Shown piece after piece: positions 8,336 through 16,152 of a DNA stretch of 64,000 nucleotides. The stretch is from CAZRHH01 sp964599885 (GTDB lineage Bacteria > Chloroflexota > Dehalococcoidia > DSTF01 > JACRBR01), in NCBI GenBank assembly GCA_964599885.1, contig CAZRHH010000008.1, positions 1-64,000 on the forward strand, written 5' to 3'. The position numbers and the translations under genes were made by a program. How positions within the stretch are numbered: position 1 is the stretch's first letter; each line of letters opens with the position of its first letter. The notes beneath the pieces are model-generated. The model made no database searches. It saw nothing but the letters and a program-made list of their open reading frames with translations, and had not been told where the DNA came from.

Positions 8336-8846
8336 ACCGCGCTTCCGGACGAAGCGCGACGAGTTCCGCTGCCGGCATTGCCGGATGTTCGTCGGGCTGC
8401 TGCCTTCGGGCGGCAGCCATCGTAACCACTGCCCGTACTGTTTGTACTCGCGGCACGTGGACTTGAAGACGCCTGGCGACCGGGCGAGCGACTGCGGCGC
8501 GTCGATGGCGCCCGTAGGAGCGTTCGCGCGGGCGAAAGGCGAGCAGGCGGTCGTTCACCGTTGCCTCGGCTGCGGGTTCGAGCGTCATTGCCGCGTCGCC
8601 GCTGATGACGACTTCACACTCGTCAGCGGCTCGAACTCGTCGAGCCGCGCACCTCGGCGGCGAAGGGGGATCGCCGAGATCGGGCGCTGGAAGATGGAGA
8701 TTGGAGGATGGAAGGCTGACGCCTTCGGTCTTTGTTCACTCAACGTCGAACCGACTGGTGGAGGATGGAGCAATCTCCATCCTTCACCTTCTAGCCTCCA
8801 GTGTTCGGGATGGGCAGATTCTGCTACCGAATGCCGCAGACCATAA
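8295..8846 (+). CDS. RNHCP-domain zinc-ribbon protein
   Basis: Residues 1-110 match the RNHCP domain, a small Cys-rich family of unknown function. CRHC and the name-giving block RNHCPYCLYSRHVD are followed by the conserved segment GDRASDCGASM and a second Cys pair in HRCLGCGFERHCR. The pairs CRHC, CPYC and CLGC probably bind zinc. The start is a GTG, the only start codon in this frame after an in-frame TGA at 8220. The family is usually 100-140 residues; here the reading frame runs on to 183 residues through the 7-base-period repeat at 8688-8715, so the tail is probably an extension by repeat DNA. The intergenic gap to gcvT is 33 bases. Confidence 0.75.
   Translation: MSKTYRKHGDGTREPRFRTKRDEFRCRHCRMFVGLLPSGGSHRNHCPYCLYSRHVDLKTPGDRASDCGASMAPVGAFARAKGEQAVVHRCLGCGFERHCRVAADDDFTLVSGSNSSSRAPRRRRGIAEIGRWKMEIGGWKADAFGLCSLNVEPTGGGWSNLHPSPSSLQCSGWADSATECRRP
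8688..8715. repeat. Heptad array, TGGAAGA type
   Basis: Four units of period seven (TGGAAGA, TGGAGAT and variants) inside the 3' end of the RNHCP reading frame. A partly inverted copy lies at 8760-8800. Confidence 0.6.
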
Positions 8847-8879
8847 TGATCAGCGTCCGTAAGCGCGGCGCTCGATACA

Positions 8880-10007
8880 ATGCAGCCGTCCATGTCCGAA
8901 TCCCAGATCACCACGCTTCGCCAGACGCCGTTGTTCGACCTGCATGAGCGGGCGGGCGCGCGCATCGTGCCGTTCGCGGGCTGGGCGATGCCCGTGCAAT
9001 ACAAGGGCATCGTCGACGAGCACCGGGCGGTGCGCGAACGCGCTGGCATGTTCGACGTATCGCACATGGGGCGGCTGTTCGTCGTCGGGGCGGACGCGGT
9101 GCGGCTGGTACGGAGTGCCGTCACGTACAACGTCGCGAAGATCCGCGAAGGACGCGGGCACTACACGCTGCTTTGCAACGAGGACGGCGGCATCATCGAT
9201 GACCCGTACGTCTACCGGCTCGACGAGCAGCGGCTGCTCTTCGTTGGCAACGCATCGAACGCGGCGCGCGATGCCGCACAGGTGCGGTCGCTCGTGCAGC
9301 CGGGGATGGACGTCGAACTGCTCGATCGACAGGACCAGACGGTGATGCTCGCCGTGCAAGGGCAGGCGGCGAGCGGGCACCTGGCACGGGTACTCGGTCC
9401 GGAAGTCGCGGCGCTCGGCAAACGGCACTGCACAGAGTTGCCGTTCATGCAGTTCAAGCTGTTTGTATCGCGCACCGGCTACACCGGCGAAGACGGCTTC
9501 GAGATCGTGACATCGCCCGAAGCGGGACGCGCGATCTGGCGACAGTTGCAGGCGGAGGGCGTCGAGCCGTGCGGGTTGGGCGCGCGCGACACGCTGCGGC
9601 TCGAAGCGGCGCTCCCGCTCTGGGGTAACGACATCGACGAGACGACAAACCCGTACGAGGCAGGCCTCGGCTGGGTCGTGAGCCTCGACGACGATGCGCC
9701 GTTCGCCGGACGCGACGCGCTGACGCGGATCAAGCGAGAAGGCGTGACGCGCAAGCTGACGTGTCTGCGTGCGCTCGATCGCGGCGTGATCCGCGATCAC
9801 TATCCGGTGCTGCACGACGGCGCTGAGGTGGGAGCGGTCGCCAGCGGCAGCTATTCTCCGACGCTCGGCGTCAGTATCGCGATGGCGTATCTGCCGATCG
9901 CGCTTGCTACCGAAGGCACACGGCTTGCGATCGACGTGCGCGGCAAGCCCCTTGCTGTCGAAGTGGTGCCGCGGCCGTTCGTCGCGCACGACGCGCCGAA
10001 GCAGTAA
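8880..10007 (+). CDS. gcvT: Glycine cleavage system aminomethyltransferase (T protein)
   Basis: Transfers the methylene group from the aminomethyl-lipoyl arm of GcvH to tetrahydrofolate, releasing ammonia, in glycine catabolism. The 375-residue length is normal. Seen are the family opening (TPLFDLHERAGARIVPFAGWAMPVQYKGI), the MFDVSHMGR block, FVSRTGYTGEDGFEI and the C-terminal SGSYSPTLGVSIAMAY. It is the first gene of the operon gcvT-gcvH-gcvPA-gcvPB, with gcvH 24 bases downstream. I looked for a glycine riboswitch ahead of it and found none. A second ATG four codons in is a possible start. Confidence 0.97.
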   Translation: MQPSMSESQITTLRQTPLFDLHERAGARIVPFAGWAMPVQYKGIVDEHRAVRERAGMFDVSHMGRLFVVGADAVRLVRSAVTYNVAKIREGRGHYTLLCNEDGGIIDDPYVYRLDEQRLLFVGNASNAARDAAQVRSLVQPGMDVELLDRQDQTVMLAVQGQAASGHLARVLGPEVAALGKRHCTELPFMQFKLFVSRTGYTGEDGFEIVTSPEAGRAIWRQLQAEGVEPCGLGARDTLRLEAALPLWGNDIDETTNPYEAGLGWVVSLDDDAPFAGRDALTRIKREGVTRKLTCLRALDRGVIRDHYPVLHDGAEVGAVASGSYSPTLGVSIAMAYLPIALATEGTRLAIDVRGKPLAVEVVPRPFVAHDAPKQ

Positions 10008-10031
10008 CCGTTCAACATCGGAAGGAATCGC

Positions 10032-10442
10032 ATGGCCGCCAGCCCCGACGACCGTAAGTACTCCAAAGAACACGAATGGGTGCTGCTTGACGGCGACACG
10101 GCGCGCGTCGGTATCACCGACTACGCGCAGGAGCAGCTCGGCGACATCGTGTACGTCGATCTGCCAGAAGCGGGCGCGATGCTGACGCAGTTCGAGAAGA
10201 TGGGCGAGATCGAGTCGGTCAAGGCCGTCTCGGAGCTGTACTCGCCCGTCTCGGGTGAAGTGACGGCGGCCAACGAAGGCGTCGTCGAGAAACCGGAAGT
10301 CGTGAACAGCGACCCGCACGGCGACGGCTGGCTGATCGAGGTGCGGCTGTCGGATGCTGGCGAGACCGACACGCTCCTATCGGCGGCGGACTACGACGCG
10401 TTCATCGCGAACGAAGCGACGGATGAGGCGATCGGCCCGTGA
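10032..10442 (+). CDS. gcvH: Glycine cleavage system lipoyl carrier (H protein)
   Basis: A 136-residue lipoyl-domain protein that shuttles the aminomethyl group between the P, T and L proteins. The lipoylation site is K64 in GEIESVKAVSELYSPVSG. The N-terminal KYSKEHEWV and the C-terminal NSDPHGDGWLIEV are standard for the family. GGAAGGA lies directly upstream of the ATG. No lipoate ligase or lipoyl synthase gene is present in the window. Confidence 0.97.
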   Translation: MAASPDDRKYSKEHEWVLLDGDTARVGITDYAQEQLGDIVYVDLPEAGAMLTQFEKMGEIESVKAVSELYSPVSGEVTAANEGVVEKPEVVNSDPHGDGWLIEVRLSDAGETDTLLSAADYDAFIANEATDEAIGP

Positions 10443-10504
10443 ACACAGTCGACAGCTAACAACCCGGGGACAAAACGCGTAACGGGCAGGGAGGGCGCGA
10501 GACA

Positions 10505-11875
10505 GTGACGATAGATGTACGACCGGCGCCAGATGATTCAGCCAGCGCGCGAGTAGAGGGCGACAGCGTGCAGCATCCATACATTCCGCTGACGGACGAT
10601 GACCGGCGCGAGATGCTGCGTACAATCGGCGCCGGCTCGACGCGCGAGCTGTTCGACGACATCCCAGACGCGTACCGCGATCCGGCGTTGCGGCTGCCGG
10701 ACGCGTTGTCGGAGCTCGAGTTGCTGGACGAGATGCGGACGCTCGCAGCGAAGAACCGGTCGGCCGCCGCGCGAGCGTGCTTTCTGGGGGCGGGCGCGTA
10801 CCGGCACTTCCGGCCGTCGCTCGTCGATGCGTTGGTGATGCGCGGCGAGTACCTGACGAGCTACACGCCGTATCAGCCGGAAGTGAGTCAGGGCACGCTA
10901 CAGACGATCTTCGAGTTTCAGTCGATCGTCTGTGAGCTGACAGGCATGGACGTCGCGAACGCGGGCATGTACGACGGCGCATCGGCGCTCGCGGAAGCGT
11001 GCTTGATGGCGTGCGCGATCACGGGCCGGCGGCACATCGCCGTGTCGGAGCGGGTGCATCCAAACTGGATCGCCGTCGTGCAGGGGTACGCGCGCGGGCG
11101 CGACATCGCCGTCGACGTGCAGCCGCATGGCGCGTTCGCGCTGACGGACGAACACGCCTGCCTCGCCGTCGCGCAGCCGGACTTCTACGGGCGCGCGTCG
11201 CCGAATGCGCAGGCGTGGAGCGACGCGGCGCATGCGGCGGGCGCGCTCTTCGTCGCCGCCGCCGATCCGATTAGCCTGGCGATATACCGGCCGCCGTCGG
11301 CATACGGCGCGGACATTGTCGTCGCAGAGGGTCAGTCGCTTGGCATCCCGCTGACGTTCGGCGGCCCGTACGTGGGGCTGTTCGCCTGTCGCGACAAGTA
11401 CGTTCGGCAGATGCCGGGACGGATCGTCGGGCAGACGACGGATCTTGAGGGACGCACGGGCTACGTGCTGACGTTGCAGACGCGCGAGCAGCACATCCGG
11501 CGCGAGCGGGCGACGAGCAACATCTGCACGAGCACGCAGCTGGTCGCGCTGGCGGCGACGGTGTACGCGCAGACGCTCGGGCCGCGCGGGCTGCGGCGCG
11601 TCGCGGAGCTGTGCTACGACAAGGCGCACTACGCGGCGGACTGCATCGACGCGCTGAATGGCTACAGCGTCGAGCGCGGCGAGGAGTTCTTTCACGAGTT
11701 CGTCGTGCGGACGACGAGGCCGCCGGCCGAGATCAATCGCGCGTTGCTGGATCGCGGCATCATCGGCGGGCTGGATGTCAGCGACTTCACGCACAACCGG
11801 ATGCTGATCTGCGTCACCGAGATGAACACGCGCGCGGAGATCGACGCGCTGGTGGAAGCTCTGACCGATGCCTGA
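10505..11875 (+). CDS. gcvPA: Glycine dehydrogenase (decarboxylating) subunit 1
   Basis: N-terminal half of the P protein, which decarboxylates glycine with PLP and loads GcvH. This lineage has the split two-subunit form. HPYIPLTDDDRREMLRTIG, the ASALAEA region and TREQHIRRERATSNICT near residues 320-336 are typical. The start is a GTG at 10505 preceded by GGGAGG; an internal GTG just before HPYIP is an alternative, because family members often begin there. The stop overlaps the gcvPB start by eight bases, so the two subunits are coupled in translation and made in equal amounts. Confidence 0.95.
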   Translation: MTIDVRPAPDDSASARVEGDSVQHPYIPLTDDDRREMLRTIGAGSTRELFDDIPDAYRDPALRLPDALSELELLDEMRTLAAKNRSAAARACFLGAGAYRHFRPSLVDALVMRGEYLTSYTPYQPEVSQGTLQTIFEFQSIVCELTGMDVANAGMYDGASALAEACLMACAITGRRHIAVSERVHPNWIAVVQGYARGRDIAVDVQPHGAFALTDEHACLAVAQPDFYGRASPNAQAWSDAAHAAGALFVAAADPISLAIYRPPSAYGADIVVAEGQSLGIPLTFGGPYVGLFACRDKYVRQMPGRIVGQTTDLEGRTGYVLTLQTREQHIRRERATSNICTSTQLVALAATVYAQTLGPRGLRRVAELCYDKAHYAADCIDALNGYSVERGEEFFHEFVVRTTRPPAEINRALLDRGIIGGLDVSDFTHNRMLICVTEMNTRAEIDALVEALTDA

Positions 11876-13301
11876 ACCAACCGCGATGCAACTCTCGAAG
11901 CCCGGCCGTCTCGCCGTCGCGCTGCCGCCGTCCGACGTGCCAGCGGCTGCACCGCCGCCGGCGTCGCTGCTGCGCGATGAGCTGCGGCTGCCGGAGTTGT
12001 CGCAGCTCGATGTCGTGCGGCACTTCACGCGGCTGTCGCAGCTCAACTGGTCGATCGATACGCACATGTACCCGCTTGGCTCCTGCACGATGAAGCTCAA
12101 CCCGAAGGTGAACGACGCCGTCGCGGCGATGGCCGGCTTTGCCGACGCGCATCCGTTGCAGCCGCATGACGACGTGCAGGGTGCGCTCGCAGTGATGCAC
12201 GGACTGCAGGACGCGCTTGCGGAGATCACGGGTATGGCGGGCACGTCGCTGGCGCCGATGGCGGGCGCGCAGGGAGAGCTTGCGGGCGTGCTCGTCATCA
12301 AGGCGTATCTCGATTCGCTGGGCAACCACCGGCCGCGGATCCTCGTGCCCGATTCCGCGCACGGCACGAATCCAGCGACGGCGTCGATGGCCGGCTTCGA
12401 CGTCGTCGCCGTGAAGTCGCGCGACGACGGCGATATGGACGTCGATGCGCTGCGCGAGGCGCTCGAAGAGCATGGACACGCCGTCGCGGCGCTGATGATC
12501 ACGCTGCCGAGCACGCTCGGGCTGTTCGACCGCAACATCGTGCAGATCGCCGAGATGGTACACGCGCACGGCGCGCTGATGTATGGCGACGGCGCGAACC
12601 TCAACGCGATGCTCGGCCAAGTGAAGCCGGGCGAGCTTGGCTTCGACGTGATGCACATCAACCTGCACAAGACGTTCAGCACGCCGCACGGCGGGGGCGG
12701 GCCGGGCGCGGGGCCGATCGCGGTGAAGGAGCATCTGTTGCCGTTTCTGCCATCGCCGCATGTTGTGCGCGATGGCGAGCGGTTCGCGCTCGTGGATCCG
12801 GAACGGAGCATCGGACGGCTGGGCGCGTTTCACGGCAACTTCGGCGTGCTGGTGCGGGCGTACGCGTACATCCGCAGCCTCGGCGCCGACGGGTTGCGGG
12901 CGATCAGCGAGGCGGCCGTGCTGAACGCGAACTACGTGCAGTCGCGGCTGCGCGACGCGTACGACCTGGCGCACGACCGCCGGTGCATGCACGAGGTGCT
13001 GTTCTCGGGGGCGCGGCAGAAGGCGCAGGGCGCGAAGACGCTCGACATCGCCAAGCGTATGATTGATTACAGCTACCACCCGCCAACGATCTATTTTCCG
13101 CTGGTCGTCGATGAGGCGCTGATGATCGAGCCGACGGAGAGCGAGTCGAAGGAGACGCTCGACGCGTTCTGCGACGCGATGCTCGAAATCGCGCGCGAAG
13201 CGGAGACGCAGCCTGAATTGCTGCGGGAAGCGCCGCACGACGCGCCGCTGCGCCGGCTCGACGAGGCGACGGCGGCACGAAAGCCAATTCTCCGCTGGTA
13301 G
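11868..13301 (+). CDS. gcvPB: Glycine dehydrogenase (decarboxylating) subunit 2
   Basis: The PLP-binding half of glycine decarboxylase, 477 residues. The Schiff-base lysine is K268 in HINLHKTFSTPHGGGGPG. MYPLGSCTMKLNPK and DSAHGTNPATA are further conserved segments. It completes the T-H-P part of the system. The L protein (dihydrolipoyl dehydrogenase) is not adjacent; the flavin disulfide reductase at 55641 lacks the catalytic His-Glu pair and is a poor candidate. Confidence 0.96.
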   Translation: MPEPTAMQLSKPGRLAVALPPSDVPAAAPPPASLLRDELRLPELSQLDVVRHFTRLSQLNWSIDTHMYPLGSCTMKLNPKVNDAVAAMAGFADAHPLQPHDDVQGALAVMHGLQDALAEITGMAGTSLAPMAGAQGELAGVLVIKAYLDSLGNHRPRILVPDSAHGTNPATASMAGFDVVAVKSRDDGDMDVDALREALEEHGHAVAALMITLPSTLGLFDRNIVQIAEMVHAHGALMYGDGANLNAMLGQVKPGELGFDVMHINLHKTFSTPHGGGGPGAGPIAVKEHLLPFLPSPHVVRDGERFALVDPERSIGRLGAFHGNFGVLVRAYAYIRSLGADGLRAISEAAVLNANYVQSRLRDAYDLAHDRRCMHEVLFSGARQKAQGAKTLDIAKRMIDYSYHPPTIYFPLVVDEALMIEPTESESKETLDAFCDAMLEIAREAETQPELLREAPHDAPLRRLDEATAARKPILRW

Positions 13302-13337
13302 CTGTTGCCATGGTGGCTCCTTCCCCGATTGCTCGAC

Positions 13338-13365
13338 TGGTGTTTGGTGTCTGGTGTCTGGGTCG
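13338..13365. repeat. Heptad array, TGGTGTT type
   Basis: Four units of period seven (TGGTGTT, TGGTGTC twice, then a diverged one). It opens the 13302-13715 gap, which holds this array, the 33-base-period repeat and a hairpin, but no gene that I can support. Confidence 0.6.
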
Positions 13366-13373
13366 CCTGGCAG

Positions 13374-13525
13374 GGAGTTCGTTTCGTAATTTTCGGTTTT
13401 TGATCGAGAGTTCGTTTCGTAGTTTTCACGTTCCGCCAGCGGAGTTCGTTTCGTAATTTTCAGTGTCTGGTGAGTTTGTTCAGTGGTTTTCGCTTTTCGG
13501 CACGGGAGTTCGTTTCGTAGTTTTC
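13374..13525. repeat. Array of five repeats with a 30-34 base period
   Basis: A conserved unit of about 21 bases built on GTTCGTTTCGTA followed by a T-run starts near 13374, 13407, 13441, 13471 (diverged) and 13505. The units are separated by 10-13 unrelated bases. The unit is AT-rich compared with the surrounding DNA. Confidence 0.65.
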
Positions 13526-13539
13526 AGTTCAGATCCGCC

Positions 13540-13564
13540 GGGGCCCAGCAAGCGGGGCCCCTAC
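13540..13564. repeat. REP-like hairpin ending in CTAC
   Basis: GGGGCCC and GGGGCCCC form a stem around AGCAAGC, followed by CTAC (GTAG on the other strand). The same design recurs at 29417, 32445, 41426 and 45216. Confidence 0.5.
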
Positions 13565-13715
13565 CATTGGCGTGGAATGCTGCGAGTACCGACATCTTGC
13601 GCGACTCAGGGCGGCATCTGTAAGCGTCTGATGTCACCATGCCTGGGTGAGCGCGCACGCCTGGGCGCGCGTAAGCGGAGGATGGTCGTTGGAGACTAAG
13701 CGTGCGGCTGGATCG

Positions 13716-14102
13716 ATGAGCGTGGGGGCGGTGCGGAAGATGTGCGCGGCGTTTCCGGGGGCGGTGGCAGAGTTTCCGTTTGGGCCAGATGTGTGCGTGT
13801 ACAAGGTCGGCAACAAGCTGTTCGCTCTCGTGCCGGAGGACGCGCCGCCGAGCGTCAGCCTGAAGTGCGATCCGGTGCTGGCGCGCGTTCTGCGCGAGCG
13901 GTTCGCGGCGGTGACGCCGGGCTATCATCTAAACAAGCAGCACTGGAACACGGTCGCGCTCGACGGCACGGTGCCACGCGCGGATGTGGCGGAGATGATT
14001 GCTCATTCGTACGAATTGGTGGTGGCGTCGCTGACGAAGCGGGTGCGGGCGGAGTTGGGCGAGTGGGGAGCGACAGGTTCGAGCCATGTGGGCTTGCCAT
14101 AA
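13716..14102 (+). CDS. MmcQ/YjbR-family DNA-binding-like protein
   Basis: A 128-residue member of the YjbR/MmcQ family, small proteins with a double-stranded-DNA-binding-like fold and no established role. FPGAVAEFPFGPDVCVYKVGNKLFAL at 11-36 and GYHLNKQHWNTVALDG near 78-93 are the family hallmarks. The frame is open upstream to a GTG at 13647, but homologues begin close to MSVGAVRKMC, so I start at the ATG at 13716. It stands alone between the repeat region and the damaged restriction-modification locus. Confidence 0.8.
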   Translation: MSVGAVRKMCAAFPGAVAEFPFGPDVCVYKVGNKLFALVPEDAPPSVSLKCDPVLARVLRERFAAVTPGYHLNKQHWNTVALDGTVPRADVAEMIAHSYELVVASLTKRVRAELGEWGATGSSHVGLP

Positions 14103-14149
14103 CTTGAACGCTTGTTCTATTCGTGCGGTCGTGCGACAATTCGGCAATT

Positions 14150-15233
14150 ATGGTCGCATCACCCCACTTTGCGATTCGGAAGCTTCGACCGCGCAACAGT
14201 CGCCCGGCTTGGAACGCGAAGCCGGCGCCGACCGCTGCGGATAAACCCGATGTAACCGTTTTCCAGCGTGGCGGCGTGGAGATATGGCACGGAGACGTTC
14301 TCGATTTCTATGCGGGCTGGAAGACTCCGACCGTCATCGTTTCCGATGGACCGTACGGAGTTTCTGGGTTCCCAGGAGATCCGCCGACAGCAGCACCGCT
14401 CGCGGAGATCTACCGTCCTCACATCGAAGCCTGGTCGAGTTACGCCCAGCCGTCCACGACCCTTTGGTTTTGGAATACGTAGCTCGGGTGGGCGACCGTG
14501 CATCCGGAGTTGGTGAAGGCGGGCTGGGATTACAGATGCTGTCTGGAACAAAGGCCTCGGCCATGTGGCCGGCAACGCGAACACGAAAACGCTTCGCAAG
14601 TTTCCCGTCGTCACTGAGGTTTGTGTTCAGTACGTCCGCGCAGTGGCGCTTCCTGACGAGAACGGTATACAGATCCCGTTGAAGGACTGGCTCCGGGCAG
14701 AGTGGGAGCGCACGGGGCTTCCATTCTCGTTGACCAACGAGGTTTGTGGAGTCCGCAACGCGGCAACTCGGAAGTACTTCACCAAGGATCATTTGTGGTA
14801 TTTCCCACCGGCAGAGGCGTTCGAGCGAATCGTTAAGTACGCTAACAAACACGGAAGTGTTCTCGGCAGACCCTATTTCTCGGCCGATCACCGACGGCCA
14901 TTGAGCGGTCGCGCATGGGAGATGCTGCGCGCCAAGTTTGAATGTCGCTTCGGCATCAACAATGTGTGGAACGAACCTCCCGTCCGCAATCGCGAACGGA
15001 TAAAGCACGGCCTTCGTGCGATGCACTTGAATCAGAAGCCTTTGTCCCTCATGAAGTTGATTATCGAGACTTCATCAGATCGCGGAGATGTCGTTTGGGA
15101 ACCGTTCGGTGGTATGTGTACGGGCGCGATCGCGTCTTTGCAGTCCGACAGGGTGTGCCAAAGCGCCGAGACGATCCCGGAGTTCTTTGATCTGGCTACA
15201 GTTCGGCTGGAAGAATCCCGTGCCCAAGAATAA
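14150..15233 (+). pseudogene. Beta-class DNA methyltransferase, broken by a stop and a frameshift
   Basis: The first part encodes VEIWHGDVLDFYAGW and motif IV as SDGPYGVSG, then meets an in-frame TAG at 14480-14482 where the text WFWNT-stop-LGWATVHPEL suggests an original Glu codon. After RCC near 14541 the frame must shift by one base to continue as WNKGLGHVAGNANT, and it then runs to 15233. The C-terminal half carries HLNQKPLSLMKLI and the AdoMet motif VVWEPFGGMCTGA. The order motif IV then motif I is that of the beta class. The stop overlaps the nuclease start by 14 bases, so this was one restriction-modification operon. Both lesions could be sequencing errors. Confidence 0.75.
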
Positions 15234-16152
15234 TCCAGCGCCTCCGGTAAAGACGGTTCCAGATGCCTCGCACCCATTCTTCGACGTGTGGAAAGGCATG
15301 CACAGCGCACTTTCCGCGTTACCCGCCTATTTCACGACAGAGACCGTCATATCCGGCTTGCGAGCGACAGACATTTTCACCCTTGGTGCCACATTGGGTG
15401 CGACGATTGAAGACCAGGTCGTGGCGACGCTCAACGGCATGCGGGCAGTCTGGGATCCCGACAGCAAATACCCGCTGCTCCGCTTCATCCGCCAGCCTCA
15501 AACCTTTCCGGATGTGTTGCTAGCGGCAAGAAGCGCGGAGCAAAGCGAGATCACCGATATCGCTTTCGGAGTTGAACTAAAGGGATGGTATCTACTAGCG
15601 AAGGAGGGAGAGCCGAGTTTCCGTTTCAAGGTAACGCCGGCGGCATGCGCGGACTTGGATCTGATCGTCGTGGTTCCGTGGTACTTGTCAAACGTCATTG
15701 CCGGTCATCCTCGGGTGTTCCCGCCCTACATCGAGTCGGCGCGTTACGCAGCCGCATATAGGAACTACCACTGGGAGCATCCGCGAGTCGCCAAAGGGGA
15801 ACGGGGAATAGTTCTCTCGGGGAGCACGAAGGCATATCCGAAGAAGCCGGATGCAGTTTCGGATAAAGCACGTGCCGATGGCGGAGGAAATTTCGGACGG
15901 TTCGCGCGATCGGGCCTGATGGAAGAGTACAAGTCAATGATTGACCACGAACAGATCGCGGGGATCGAAGCACGGTATTGGCGGGAGTTCTTCAAATTGT
16001 TCCAGGAACATGACGACGCCAGCAAAATCGCTAAGGCGTTCAAACTGCTGGGAAACAGCTTGGCGAAAGAGGGCGCCAAAGGCACCTCCACTGGAGATTT
16101 CGCCCACCAAGTACTTGATGCGATCCGCGCAGAATTCGACCTCTCCGACTAA
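15220..16152 (+). CDS. Putative type II restriction endonuclease
   Basis: A 310-residue protein encoded directly behind the methyltransferase remnant. A PD-(D/E)xK-like site is visible: P97-D98, then E119-L-K121 in GVELKGWYLL. Gene order and the 14-base overlap with the methyltransferase also point to a restriction enzyme. The GTG start at 15220 has GGAAGA six to eight bases upstream; the frame is open further up, but that part is methyltransferase coding sequence. Codon use is less GC-rich than in neighbours, as expected for a transferred system. The reading frame is intact although the protecting methylase appears dead. The target sequence cannot be inferred. The stop overlaps the convergent CoA-transferase gene by four bases. 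Confidence 0.62.
   Translation: MPKNNPAPPVKTVPDASHPFFDVWKGMHSALSALPAYFTTETVISGLRATDIFTLGATLGATIEDQVVATLNGMRAVWDPDSKYPLLRFIRQPQTFPDVLLAARSAEQSEITDIAFGVELKGWYLLAKEGEPSFRFKVTPAACADLDLIVVVPWYLSNVIAGHPRVFPPYIESARYAAAYRNYHWEHPRVAKGERGIVLSGSTKAYPKKPDAVSDKARADGGGNFGRFARSGLMEEYKSMIDHEQIAGIEARYWREFFKLFQEHDDASKIAKAFKLLGNSLAKEGAKGTSTGDFAHQVLDAIRAEFDLSD

Noticed and set aside
8600..8879. Glycine riboswitch ahead of gcvT
   Set aside because: The conserved glycine aptamer core and its tandem arrangement are not found; the stretch is RNHCP coding sequence and repeat DNA.
8850..10319. Long open frame on the minus strand (489 codons) opposite gcvT and gcvH
   Set aside because: GC-rich coding DNA leaves antisense frames open. 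The plus strand encodes clear GcvT and GcvH, and the antisense product is Arg/His-rich without family features.
10898..12811. Minus-strand frame of 637 codons opposite gcvPA/gcvPB
   Set aside because: Shadow of the glycine decarboxylase subunits; the translation is low-complexity Ser/Cys/Arg.
13374..13525. CRISPR array
   Set aside because: Repeats of about 21 bases with spacers of only 10-13 bases and no cas genes do not fit a CRISPR locus.
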